27,857 nucleotides of DNA. Source: Cudoniella acicularis (Eukaryota > Ascomycota > Leotiomycetes > Helotiales > Helotiaceae). Location: assembly GCA_013054445.1 (NCBI GenBank), contig JAAMPI010000703.1:1-27857 (forward strand), written 5' to 3'. Of this stretch, positions 9,185-20,559 are shown one piece after another; position 1 is the first letter of the stretch; each line of letters starts with the position of its first letter. A program made the position numbers and the translations under genes. A model generated the notes under the pieces. The model did no database searches, was not told where the DNA came from, and saw only the letters and a list, made by a program, of their open reading frames with translations.

Positions 9185-11858
9185 CTATGCAAACAATTTA
9201 ACAAGCTTCTTGAAAATCGACACCTGCTTTACGTTATCTGCTTTCCCCTCAAATTGTTCCTTAAATTCCTCATGAACAACAACCTCTGAACTTTTCTCCG
9301 ATTCCCTCTTCAAATCAGGAGATTTCTCAACAGGTGTTGCCGTCTTACAAATTCGTATACAAACCTCCTCATTTTGACCAACGAGCGTTTGAGAAAGAAG
9401 ACTGATGGAATCGAAGATGTCGTCTGACGTGACAATCACCCATCCCTCTGGTGCATAAACATCTGCCATCGTTCCACTCGGGACTCTGAGAATGATTTCC
9501 CCTGTGCCATTCTTCTCTTGCACCTCTATAACCAGCTTGATGATACCGGCTGGAATTGACAATTGCACATTGATCGTCTCAAGACCTGCAAAGACAGGCT
9601 TAACGCTCCATCGCGACCAGCCTGGCTCCGTAGGATGAATGCCACCTAGGTATCGAGGGAGAAGATAAACAGGCCACGTCGACCAGCCATGCATCAACGA
9701 AGTATCATCCATCATGGGCGTCCCGTCAGGACTCATAGCTTCCCAATGACCGCCAGAATAATTCGGATCTGACTCATTTGCCATGACGCCCCAAACCCTT
9801 CCCATTAATTCAAGAGCTGCTGATCCAAAGTTGCGCCCAAAAAGTGCTTCGACGGCAAATCCTGAGGCGTATGGGCTGACGACTTTTATCTGGTCCCATG
9901 GTTGGATGTTTTGGTATGCGAGTGGGAGGCTTGCGTCGTTTGGAGCAGCGAGAATCGATTCGCTTTTCGAATTGATGGGTGCTATTCCTGTCGTGATGCT
10001 GTAGGCATTGATGTCTTGCGCAAGGCCGGTAGCAGGATAAATATCGCTCATTCGCATCAGTCCCGCGTCATTATTCCACAGATTGGAAAGAATGCTACTT
10101 TTTAGCAACTCGGCCTGGGCTGAGAAAGGGGGGTTCTTCACTCCAACCACACTGGACATTTTGGTCATCGCATTTAAAGCGTCGTAATAGGCGATGTTAA
10201 TTTTTGCAGAAGCTCCAAAAATAGGTCCACCTAGTGGGAACCAGTCCACTAGCAAAATTAGTCAGTAGAGTTGAGCAAATCCGTTTTCTGATACTTACTA
10301 GAGAGTGGTGGAGGCGCAACAACCAGTCCTCTCCCATCCACAAAACCTTCAGTAAAAGACATTAAATTCTCAAGCTTCCCAAAAACCGCCTTCACAGCCC
10401 CATTATCACCTGAGAACATCCAATAATCCTTGATCGCAACTACCAAAAGCAAAGCGTAACTTAACGAGTAGAAGGCGTAGGTCGGGGGCTCAGAGGTTCC
10501 TTCGTCAAGGGGGGCTTGTATGGGACATAAATTCCCAAGATATCCATTTTTAGTTTGGTGGCTCGTTAGTAGCTTGATACTACCAAGAGCTGCCTCGAAA
10601 TTAGCAGTGGAATAGTAAATCGAGCGACCCATGACGAAAAGATCTCCTCCAAATACAGCCCGATCTCGTTTCGCGCCATCAATTGTACCAGATAGATAAT
10701 TCGTCCCGACAGCAAAATCTGCAAGTGTGCGAGCTTTATCCGATATCTTGAAATTATTCTCATAGAGAACATTCCCTTCCATATCCGTTACTTCCAAAAA
10801 TCGATATAATGAGGTGTAGTTGGCTGGACCTCCAAACGCCACGGATCCCGTATTGTTCCCACTACCACCAAGTATCGGATTAATGTTGAGATCCTCTACC
10901 AAAGCGACATCTGTGCCGTTCAATCGTACGGAAACCGAGGACCCATGGGCTACTGTTGTAACCGAGACCCAATCGTCTAAAGAAACTGAAGAGGGCACAT
11001 CCCACATGCCACGAGGTATGGAAGGAAATACCCCGCCTGAGTCAGAAAGGCCTTCGAATGCTGCAAGTGATCGTTTCTCGATGTTCAAACAGAAAATAAG
11101 TCCATTGGCGACCATGTGCACGCCCCAACTCGCGCCAACCGTTTCAACTTTCATTTCGAAGTTCACCGTTTTGTCTCCCCAACGCGTACCTTGTCGACAA
11201 GGAGCCCAATGCTGTCCACGAACTCGTGTTCCTATATCTGTCACCTCCCAAGCTTCTGTCGTCTCACCGGCTTCAACTGTGCACCTGTCAACCGTTCGTG
11301 CACCGTCTCTCCATATCTTGTTGAGTTTTTGGTTTGAGCATGAAAATGTATTCACTATTGGATTCGGAGGTCGAATTTGGGTGTAGCCAATTTGTGATAT
11401 TGAAATACTAGAGTTCGAGGATCTGAGGATCACCCTTTGGTATCGCTGTGATCGTTGCGCATAAGGTAGTTGAATTTTGTTCGGGTTCGAGGAAGGCTCG
11501 AAGTATTCCGTACGAATTCTGTAGGTATCCATGGCACTGGAGAACAAGAAAAAAGGTCCATCGCCTATTTCAATTAGACACTGTAAACAACATGAGGTGA
11601 GATTTGTTTACCAGTGTCCTTCTGCAGACCCTCATACGTCTCACTGAAAATTATATCAACCTGCACAGATCCTCCATTGCTCACCACTTGGCTCGTTTCG
11701 ACAAAAGGCATTCCCCCCTCAGCCCTGCCATAATCAAAAATGATTTCTGATTGTCGCGTCTCGCCATTTGAAAGAATGAACCCTTCAGAAGTATCGACGT
11801 CGCCAGAAACTGTCCAGCTTTTGGGGCGGCTCGAAGCCTGCGATGTAGGAATTTCCAT
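9185..11858 (-). CDS. GH78-like alpha-L-rhamnosidase family protein
   Basis: Three exons (11858-11612, 11564-10299, 10248-9185) encode 858 aa with the frame kept across two introns of 47 and 50 bp (acceptors GAAATAG and TTGCTAG). A beta-rich N-terminal part is followed by an inserted concanavalin-A/LamG-like segment (about 200-355). The (alpha/alpha)6 catalytic part then begins with DGAKRDR (378-384) and includes GGHWEAMSPDG and MHGWSTWP (about 691-697), and a C-terminal beta domain follows. The family removes terminal L-rhamnose from glycosides and pectic side chains. The usual bacterial DGxxRDE has Arg instead of Glu, so catalysis may rely on other acids such as the WE glutamate. The last ~45 residues are a charged tail. 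Met at 11858 is used; an in-frame ATG at 11939 would add a hydrophobic stretch that could act as a signal anchor. Secretion is therefore unresolved. Confidence 0.82.
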
Positions 11859-12419
11859 TGCGATGCTTGGAAGGAAAAGAAAGAAGTGATACCTGAAAAA
11901 GAGAAACTGTGTAATATCTGATACCTGAAAGCCCCGCATTTTGTTTAGATATTGATTGTGGGGAATTTTCGAGCTGTTCACCTCTGCTTATTCCGTCCAC
12001 CGTTTCGTCCACATGATGTCCGCATGAACATATTCCGGGTCTCCAATCGGGAATTTTTTATCCACCTAAAACCCCGCGATAGTCCACTCCTTCCCCTATC
12101 CAAGTTTGAAGATCGTTTTTAAAAGGATTGAATTCAACCGATTTCGCACTTACTGTAAGAGAGCGACGATGGAGAAGAGAAAACAGGGGTGATTGATGGT
12201 ATTTGTACACCCTTGTTAGCTCATCCACTAACATTAGACTCCAATGCATCCTGTTGAAGCTTGGAGTTAATTTTGCAAAGAGTTTCTAGGTCATGCTGAG
12301 AGCTATCCACATGACTCGCAAGTCCACATGTACCCTGATGACTCGTGCTGCATATATGGAGAACTCCATGTAAAGCCAGTTTCTCGAATTCCAAAAGTCC
12401 ATGGGGAGCGGACATTGTG

Positions 12420-12548
12420 CCCCACGCTGGGGTCTCCATGTTTTCCACTTCGATCATGTCCGCTCCACGACTCCACGCCCGTGACAACAACCTTCGCAAT
12501 GAGATGATCGACATACGTTGAACAGGACGCGTTGCATACGAGCCCCGG
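12420..12548. promoter_or_regulatory. Cluster of CreA-type SYGGRG motifs
   Basis: The divergent promoter between the rhamnosidase-like gene and the transporter (11859-12693) holds CCCCAC (12420-12425, GTGGGG on the other strand), CTGGGG (12427-12432) and CCCCGG (12543-12548). All match SYGGRG, the known binding site of the fungal carbon catabolite repressor CreA/Cre1. The motif is short, so chance hits are expected, but two within 13 bp are a typical arrangement. The remainder of this ~830-bp region contains no gene. Confidence 0.35.
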
Positions 12549-12693
12549 GCATTCTGGGATCTTGAAAATGACCGAGAAAATGTTTCCCAGTCCCCAAGTA
12601 TAGATATGCTTCGGCTAATTTAAGTGCAGTGAGTTTCCCCAGCTTTGCGATTCGACATTCTTGTGTTTTCATTCTCCTCGCCGGGCATCCAAC

Positions 12694-14364
12694 ATGGCGA
12701 CCACCAAAGAGCCAACATTCGAACACGTCAATGATTTGACTTCAAACTTAACGCCNNACGAGCAACTCGGCGAGCAGATTTTTGAATCAGAACGAAAATA
12801 TTCGCTAGGGAAAGCAATCCGAGTTCATAAGCGGATTATATTCCACAGCATGGCAGCATTTGGAGCTGGGATGGTCTTTGGATATGACACGATTGCAAAT
12901 GGCGCCTCGATATCGATGCCATCATTCGAGCTGAAGTTTGGGGCCATGACTGCAGAACACGAACTTTATGTGCCGTCCATATGGGCTTCTCTCTGGACGG
13001 CGATGTCGTATCTCCTTCAAGCCGTAGGAGGTTTCATGATTGGATTTGTATCCGATTGGATTGGTAGGAAGTGGTCATGTGTGGCCGCTTGCTGTATTTC
13101 AGTTGCTGGTGTTGGTGTCCAATTTGTAGCAAACTCGAGGGGAATGTTACTCGTAGGAAAGATGATAAACGGATTTGCCATAGGGTGTCTCTTTGCAACA
13201 GCAACGACTTGGGCATCGGAAATTTCGCCCATGCGTCTCCGCGGTCCTATCCAGTCGGCAATCGTTCTGTTCATGTTCTTCATGCAAGCCATGGGACTTG
13301 TCGTCGTTCGAATGTATGTCCCAATTTTAACGCCATCGGCTTTCAAGCATGTTTTCGCCATTCAATGGGCCTGGCCAATCACCACGGGACTTTTGTTTGC
13401 CATGATGCCAGAATCTCCCACGTGGTTGCTTCTGAAGGGGAAACCTGATTCGGCAAGGAAGTCGCTCGAGCGTCTTCATGGGAGGGAGAATAATATTGCG
13501 GCACGTCTTGCACATCTCCAAGCCGTAATCCGACTTGAGGAAGAGACCTCCCAGCGCCACGGTGTTGGAACATTCGTCGACCTATTCCGAGGAACCAATT
13601 TAAAGCGAACAATGACTGTAATATGGATGTTCCTTGGCTTCGGCCTCACAGGAGCTTGTCTTCTCGCACAGTCCATCTACTTCCTCATCGTCGCAGGTTT
13701 GGAAGCCATTCACTCATATGATGTTTCCATCGGCGGATTTGGTGTTGCGGTTATAGCCATTATTGCTTCCTGGTTCCTGATGGAGAAGACGGGTCGACGA
13801 TCGATATATCTAATTGGTGGGATTGGAAACTTTTTGGCAATGATGGTGATTGGTGGTTTGTATTATACATCAGCAAAGGGTGCTTTGTGGGCCGTTGCTG
13901 TGATCATGTAAGCCCCCTTCTTTGAATTGTTTATGAAGTGAAAAGCTAATCCCTATAGGAATCTTTTGATTGCCTGGCAAGCTGTAACCCTCGTCAGCAC
14001 TAGCTGGGCTATCTCTGCAGAAATATCATCTTACCGTCTCCGAGCAAAGACGCAAGGTATAGCAGTCATAGCAAACGCACTCTCGACTTGGCTTTTCACC
14101 TTCACAGTAGCATATATATACAACGTTGATGCTGGAAATCTCGGGGTTCGTGCCGGCTTCGTCTACGGAGCGGGTTCCCTGATTTTCGTCATTGGTTCCT
14201 TTATGCTCGTCCCTGATTTGAGAGGCCTCGCAATTGAGGAGGTGGATTGGTTGTATGAGAATAAGGTCCCGGTTTGGAAATTCAAGGATAATGTGCAGAA
14301 GGCCAAGGAGGGGCTTGCGGCAATGGAGGCACAAATGGAACAAGAAAAGATCGACTCGGTTTGA
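12694..14364 (+). CDS. MFS sugar transporter
   Basis: Two exons (12694-13907, 13959-14364) encode 539 aa. The 51-bp intron has donor AT|GTAAGC, branch GCTAAT and acceptor CTATAG. The protein shows sugar-porter family hallmarks: VFGYDTIANG in TM1, SDWIGRKW between TM2 and TM3, PESPTWLL after TM6, EKTGRRSIYLIGG after TM8 and the conserved ISAEISSYRLRAKTQG. About twelve membrane segments are visible. The overall style (KAIRVHKR N-terminus, FGYDT) is that of the alpha-glucoside/maltose permease-like branch at the plasma membrane. The ATG at 12694 is the first in frame. Two ambiguous bases (12756-12757) leave residues 21-22 undefined. The gene is divergent from the rhamnosidase-like gene, which suggests uptake of the released sugar or glycoside. 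Substrate is not shown by sequence. Confidence 0.92.
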
Positions 14365-14695
14365 TGTGTACTACCATGTATATTATGGTAGATTCGGACA
14401 GAGCACATGGAATCATCTTGAACTTCCACTTTGCAGTGCAAAGACACAGATATCTATACCCGTCAGTATTGTGGCTCTAAGACATGGCGGAAATTAGCAA
14501 GGCGGTTGACGTACGGTTTTTGAATAGCAAAACTGAATTTTCATCCCATATCGGCGATTGTTCGAAACAGCAGTTCGGTATACAGTTGTGCCTTATTTGG
14601 ACATCAATTACTGTAATGATCCACTATTAGCCGTATTGTCAACTAGCCCGGAATCAAGGCGTAAGATTTCAGTTGCTGCAACCACTTCAACAGCC

Positions 14696-15715
14696 TCAGC
14701 TATCAACCATCTTACTCCCCTTCGCAAGCGCAACCAATCCATTCACCAACCTCCTCGTAGCTCTCCACTGCGGATTTTCCCCTCCATCCTTCATCGGCGG
14801 CACAGCCATCTTAACCTTCCCCTCAACACCCAAAACAAAAGCATCACAAGCAATACTCGAGATAAACACCTTTTCATGCTTCAAGTCCATTGCCAAATGT
14901 TTCTTAGCGTAGATAGTGAGGGCCTCCATGAACGGCGAATCACTCGTTCCCTTATCGATTTTCTTTCCCAGCGCCACAATTCGAGGAACATCCTGTTCGG
15001 AAAGTCCGATTGTCACAGTCTTGAGAGTCGATAGACCGGGTAGATCGAAACTAATGTATATCACCACTCCCCCGATGACGTTTCGTATCGTTCTACTGCT
15101 CTCCACAGCATCCATCGCGTCCCCGTCTTCTCCAATGCAAATGTGGGCCAAGTACCTCTCAAATTGGTCGATAATGTATTTATCCGCTAGATGGAATGTA
15201 GAAACTCTCGCATCAAAGGTAATCGATAGAAAGTCTGTAAATGTTTCCCGCAACGGAGCTCGCATCTTCGTCAACAGCAAAGGCAAATGCTCGAATCCGA
15301 ATCCATCCACCCCAACACCAATCGCAGATTCATCCAGCTCCTCAGCAGCAGGATCCTGCAGCAATATCGCCGTATACGTAATATTTTCGTAGACAATAGT
15401 GATGATTTGCCCCCGACTAACAGCTAAGCTCATCGTTGTGTCCTCGTTATCAATTATTTCCGTCTCGTCCGGCAGTAGCTTCCATGCCACGGTCTGCAGT
15501 GTTCCTGCATTTCCCAATGCGCTCTCTTCGGGGTCCAAACCAACCCGTACACCTCGTAGAACGTCGCCGGCCAGGACATCGCGGAGTCTTTTGGCGTGGT
15601 GGGCGAGAGTGCGGTTATCAAGGGGGTAATTGCTGCCTGTGTATAAGGGAGATACGCGATGTAGATTGAAGGTGGTGCCGTAGAGGGGGTATGCTGCTGG
15701 GGATTCGGAAGCCAT
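14696..15715 (-). CDS. fta1: Kinetochore Sim4 complex subunit Fta1 (CENP-L family)
   Basis: A single exon encodes 339 aa from the ATG at 15715; the open frame extends upstream without another ATG. The N-terminus YPLYGTTFNLHRVSPLYTG, followed by PLDNRTLAHHAKRLRDVLAG and VLRGVRVG, is characteristic of the fungal Fta1 domain, the counterpart of vertebrate CENP-L in the inner kinetochore (CCAN). The C-terminus is basic and contains KVKMAVPPMKDGG. The protein should act at centromeres in chromosome segregation, so it is a core gene placed between the transporter and the sulfatase with no functional link to them. It converges on the transporter with a 331-bp gap (14365-14695) that holds nothing recognised. 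Confidence 0.85.
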   Translation of the reverse strand: MASESPAAYPLYGTTFNLHRVSPLYTGSNYPLDNRTLAHHAKRLRDVLAGDVLRGVRVGLDPEESALGNAGTLQTVAWKLLPDETEIIDNEDTTMSLAVSRGQIITIVYENITYTAILLQDPAAEELDESAIGVGVDGFGFEHLPLLLTKMRAPLRETFTDFLSITFDARVSTFHLADKYIIDQFERYLAHICIGEDGDAMDAVESSRTIRNVIGGVVIYISFDLPGLSTLKTVTIGLSEQDVPRIVALGKKIDKGTSDSPFMEALTIYAKKHLAMDLKHEKVFISSIACDAFVLGVEGKVKMAVPPMKDGGENPQWRATRRLVNGLVALAKGSKMVDS

Positions 15716-16004
15716 TGTGTATTTGGATGGAGATCTTGAAGGTTGATGGTGCGAGGGCTGTTCGTAAGTCGCGTCGCGGGGTATCGTGAATATCAAGACG
15801 CGTTCCCGGACGCGTGACGAGTTACTCGTGAAGTTTGCGATGAGAACTGAAAACACTCATCCGATTGCTATTAAGCGCATAGTTGTCAGGCAACAAAAAG
15901 GACGTTGCGCTGCCAAAGAATCTTGAGTCGCCGAGTTGTTGAAGCTTAACTGATGTGGGGTCATGGCAGGGACGAAGTAAATACTAGGTCCGCTCCTTAC
16001 TCCT

Positions 16005-16110
16005 TAAGGCGATACTCGCTAAATTACAGGGACCTCACCACTGAATTTCACCGACAGCCTGCTAATTCATCGGGCTGCGCACTGTATTTTCAACGTTTAA
16101 CCGCCTCTTC
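16005..16110 (+). repeat. Second degenerate ~21-bp tandem repeat
   Basis: Four to five units of 21-23 bp end in CTAAATT, CTGAATTT, CTAATTCA and CTGTATTTT, matching the spacing and the (C)AGCGNNC..CTAATTT pattern of the array at 254-383. It lies in the 645-bp divergent region (15716-16360) between fta1 and the sulfatase. No other feature was recognised in that region. Both arrays are in the same orientation. Confidence 0.45.
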
Positions 16111-16360
16111 CCCCCCCTTTGAAGCAATTCAAACACAATCATGAAATTCATATATCACTCACAGCATAATCACATCATAGCACAGTAACATTGAAAAAAC
16201 CTTCCATCGATTAATTAATTCATCCACCCATCCAAGTACTTTCCTCATACATCGGGGCTCTCAGTGCCGGGACAAAAGAAAACAATGTCTCTGAATTTAC
16301 GCAGGTAAAAGGAATCTTCGCGCAAGAAATCGCAAGATATCGACTTCAAATCCAAAAAAA

Positions 16361-17917
16361 ATGTCGTATTCGAAGCCTGCTTTGCCGTTACCACTCAAAA
16401 TCAATTCCAAGGATGGAGAAACAAGACTCAATCTCGCTATATTCATGCCAGATCAACTCAGATACGATGCACTCAAATGCACGACACCAGACTCTGGGAT
16501 CAATACTCCAACTATTGACGCATTCTATGCTTGCGGTACACTTTTCACCAACTGCTTCACTCAAGCCTCTGTATGCTCTCAATCAAGATGTAGCATGTTT
16601 AACGGAATATATCCGCATGTGAGCGGCCATCGAAGTCTTGAAAACTTGATCAAGCCATGGGAGCCCAATATGTTTCGGTCTTTGAAGGAGCAAGGATATC
16701 ATGTGGCCTGTCTGGCACCTCGGGGAGATACTTTCGCACCAACAATCACCAAATTGAATGACAGAATACGGATTTCTGGAACCTCCAGAATTCGTGCCAA
16801 AATTTGGAGCCGGCAATGACACATTGAAGGATGAAGGCATTTTTGGCCGCCTTTTCTATCGTGGTTTGAGGGATCCAGACAAAGCGATGGGCTACGATGA
16901 TGCTGTTGTCAGGTCTGCAATCACATGGCTGAAATGTCCACCAAATGACAAGCCATGGGTATTATTCATGCCACTTCTGTTTCCTCATTGTCCTTTCCAG
17001 GTCGAAGAACCATATTTCTCAATGTATGACCGATCGAAAATGGCAGAGCTATCTTTGAACATTGACCTGAAAACCGGATATGAGCCCCGGTATATGAAGA
17101 CAATACGAGAGAGATATGGAATTGGTCGTGCAACACCCGAGATCTGGGCAGAGATCAAAGCCACCTATTATGGAATAATTTCGAGATTAGATGATCAATT
17201 CGGAAGACTGGTCAAGGCCATTGAGGATCATAGATACGGGGACAACACAGTTACCATATTCTTCACTGACTACGGCGAATATCTTGGCAACCATGGTCTG
17301 ATTGAGAAATGGCTTTCAGGGCTGTCGGATTCCCTAGTCTACGAGCCGCTGATCATTGGTGGGGCCGGTTTGCCGCAAGGAAAGATATCCAATGTAATGG
17401 CAGAAATGGTCGATCTTGTTCCGACTGTTTTGAATTGTGCAGTATCGGGGAACACTTCTCGCACAATGGCAAGTCCTTAGTCCCTGTTCTTGTGAATGGT
17501 GCGACTTCCCACAAGAAATTCGCATGCTCCGAAGGAGGCGTCCTGACAAGCGAAGAGCCACTGCTCGAACAAGCGCCGTATTCGTATGATATCAAAGCCG
17601 GGTTGCAGCATGAAGATACCACACTTGTCGGCAAAGCAATCAGTATCCGCAATGAAGAATGGACCTATATCTATAGGCTGTATGAACCATCCGAGCTGTA
17701 TCATCGACAGAACGACCCGCAAGAGCTGCACAATTTGGCCGCAGACCCAGAGGATACAGCAATCTCAAACATGCTTGAAGGCGAGAAATTCGGGTGGTTG
17801 ATGGAAGGTTCTGATATTTTGCCTTGGGCGAAAGACAATCGTTTCCCCGAGGTGACGCTGAAAAGTCACCGGGAGCAAATGGAAGAGCGGTTGAAGAAAG
17901 CAGGTGGAGCGGAATAG
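16361..17917 (+). pseudogene. Sulfatase (alkaline phosphatase-like fold) with two frameshifts
   Basis: The ATG at 16361 starts a sulfatase of about 518 aa with no intron. The frame breaks by one extra base at about 16760 (before TEYGFLEPPEFVPKFG) and by one missing base at about 17430-17434 (before ELCSIGEHFSHNGKSL). The two errors compensate, and all three segments keep family similarity to the stop at 17917. The N-terminal metal site reads MPDQLRYDAL. The active-site region is C72-S-Q-S-R76, whereas the formylglycine motif is C/S-X-P/A-X-R. The second metal/sulfate motif reads TDYGEYLGNHGL, where DHG is usual. Family members hydrolyse sulfate esters. Frameshifts could be sequencing errors, but with altered motifs this copy is probably inactive or diverged. 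The lack of a signal peptide suggests a cytosolic origin. Confidence 0.75.
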
Positions 17918-18199
17918 CGATGATCTTCTAGTAAAGCAGCGAATTTGGACCAATGATTAGGCCAGGCGTTGTCCGAAGGTTTTCAAAGCCCAATTGTGAT
18001 TTTGCCACAGGATTCCATGTTTGAGCCCGCTCAGTCAGTCTTTTCTGAGTGCCAGCTAAAAGAGACGAAAGTCCAAACGTGTTCCTCGCAAAACGAATGA
18101 TTTTGCTGTTGTGACACATTGCAACTACTAGTCTGCTTTTATATCCGGCCGTCTGCGGGTAGTTAGATAACAAAAGGTGGTATTTACTCCATTTTCATA

Positions 18200-20027
18200 T
18201 CAAACTTTTTACTGCCCAAAACTTTGAGTCCAGAATTCGGGGTCAATGTTCGAAAATCCACCCTAGTCTTGCTGAAGTCGGGCAATTGGGTCAAGGGAGG
18301 CTGAAGATCCATCCCAAGCACCTTGAAAAGCATTATTATTTTGCCAATCCCCTTCTAAAACTTCTCTGTATCTAACTGAAACGCACTGAATATAATCCTG
18401 ATAGACTGGTAGCTACACACAATAATATCAGTATCCATGACAGGGAACTCAGATCCAAGGTTGAGGAATGCAGATAGAATATCAGCAATTGGCTTGGCAT
18501 ATTGAAAGCACCTGGTTTGGCAATATGAGATAAACTCGTGATCGATTTGCTGTAATGTGGATTCCTGGACCGTCTCTCTGAATCCAGCAATGAGAAATCT
18601 GAATAAATCACAGTGACACTGGTGCCACTAAATATGGAGCATGACAAAACGTGGCAACTGTGGTGAATAAGCTCGAAGGCGAAGGTTTCGATCTGAGAAG
18701 GTTGCGGAGGCAGGCAGCCCTGCGTAAAAAAAATTGTAACTCGTCTTCAAGACGTCTGACAGCTTCGGGTATTGAAGAAGCGACTTCATTGCTCGCAACA
18801 GCATGTTTCGTGTATCTGAACAGCCTTAGTTTAGACAACAGCCAAAAGAGAAAGGTGCATACTGGAGTATCCGATATCGTATTGACATGATTCGAATATA
18901 CTATGCCAGAATACTTAGTTCTCTGCTTTGCGTCGGACTTCCAGATAGCGAGGACGTTTCTCTAGCGATGTCAAGCTCAAGTCCTCCTCAGTACCTGGAA
19001 GCTGGAGATAAATAGTGTCCGAAGGACACAGAGTAAACTCTTTTCAGCCAGCTGACCATGCTGAATCAAGCATGTAGAGAGCCCACACAAGTCGTCTCCG
19101 TGATTCTTGAGCAAGAAAGCAAAGATTAGGATTCTCGTAATTGAGTCGCAGTGCAAAAGCCATTCTGGAAGCAATTGATAGATGCATGAATGCGTTTAAG
19201 AAACTTCAAAGCCATGCGATGCCGGATGATTAACACTAAACTCTGTAACTTAGAAACTAACGGCTTTTCAAAGTCTGCTAGAATTGAATCCGCAGCATTA
19301 TCAACACAGTTGGCTCCATAATCTTGGGCGTCTTGCATGGATTCACAAAGTTGAGAGGTGATATCAACGATAGATAGCAGAAGTGCTTGATTTGCTTGAC
19401 TAGTATTATAACTCTGGAATAAAGATGCCTTGTGTAAGAAGGTATATGCGGGGAGCGGGTGAACGTGCTTGAAGAGGTCGAGTGATTTGAATATTAATTC
19501 TTTTGAAGGTAATAACAATCTATAATTTCGCAGTTCAGTTGCAATATATGAAAACAGGGGTAGCTTCTTATGTCTCGATTGGCAAGGAGTTTGGACTTTG
19601 ATAATAGGAGCCCTCAGACACTGATTGAGGTTAGTTAGAGGGCCCGAGAAGAGGAGCGGCTGTGCGTTTATTATCCTTATACCGACATTCTATGCCTTTT
19701 CCCTGACAGGCCTGACATGACGGGGTCTCCCCATTGTATTTTGCCTCCAAGGCATGGCAAGCTTCATAAGCTTGGCGAATACGGATCCTGAGGGTCGTGG
19801 GCCTGTGGCACTTCCAGTGGCCTCGAGGGGTGAAAGTGCCGGATCTCGAAAAGAGCAAGAGAAACTCAAGCGCTCACAATGACTGCAGGTGTTTCACTTA
19901 CCATCTCAGCGTACCTATTAATACTATCAGTGTTTGCAAGAACCCAGAAGAAGAAAGAATCACGTGCCTTACGTGCCCGGCATTGATCACAAGCCTTGGA
20001 GACCCGTTTTTGAGGATTTGAAGGCAT
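18200..20027 (-). pseudogene. Zn2Cys6 transcription factor pseudogene
   Basis: The start MPSNPQKRVSKACDQCRARK (ATG 20027) opens a Zn2Cys6 cluster, continued after an intron-like gap by KYNGETPSCQACQGKGIECR. The third zinc cysteine is Tyr (TAC at 19736-19738). The fungal_trans part follows: HPLPAYTFLHKASL, a frameshift near 19190-19200, then IASRMAFALRLNYENPNLCF and AQESRRRLVWALYMLDS. An in-frame TGA lies at 19044-19046 before KEFTLCPSDTIYLQLPG. Further on, PQLPRFVMLHI is followed by TAG (18628-18630) where the family has Trp, then CHCDLFRFLIAGFRETVQES. A frameshift before RYREVLEGDW and a TAG at 18263-18265 in QQD*GGFSNIDPEFW finish the list. At least three stops, two shifts and a lost ligand make this a dead regulator. 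Confidence 0.85.
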
Positions 20028-20559
20028 TGACTCACTCACTATGAATATCTTGGCCACTGCGTGTCTCTAAGATCAATCCGGGGTGTCCAAAAGACTCAAG
20101 TCGGCCTGTAATACAACAAGCCCTCTCTGCTACCGTGCTGTTCAAGACTAGTTGGCTATCGGCCTCGCGAACCGGCTGTCAGATTCGGAAAGCAAAAGCA
20201 TTCGTTGCTTGCTCATCACGATATTTTAACAGAGAAGCTCGTCATATTTCCTGGGAGAAGATTGGTCTTGGGCCTCAGAATTGACCTGTGATATTGGAAA
20301 TTTCATTGCTGAGTCTTTTGTTTGGAAGAGAGAAGTGTCGTTGACCTCGGGATCACCGTTGTTGATATTCGGGCCGTAGGTTTCTCCGGGTCTCGCTCAC
20401 GGTTCCCATTTTCAGTTTCACCGCCTTCCACATCGAAATTATTCTGCCGATGCCACATCGATGACGAAGTTGTAATTCTACAGCTCGAGCTCAAACAAAC
20501 AAAGCAACTATAAAACTCGCAGATGTCTTGAATCGAGCTTCAAGTGCTGAGAAGCAATC

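Noticed and set aside
10820..11386. 188-codon plus-strand open frame
   Set aside because: It is antisense to the well-supported GH78-like exon 2.
13017..13676. Minus-strand open frames within the transporter
   Set aside because: These are shadows of the MFS coding sequence; only the plus strand shows transporter motifs.
14558..15392. Plus-strand frames of 158 codons across fta1
   Set aside because: They are antisense to the intact Fta1 frame and rich in Ser/Pro without domain features.
18651..18890. 79-codon plus-strand open frame
   Set aside because: It is antisense to the Zn2Cys6 pseudogene, whose protein similarity on the minus strand is clear.
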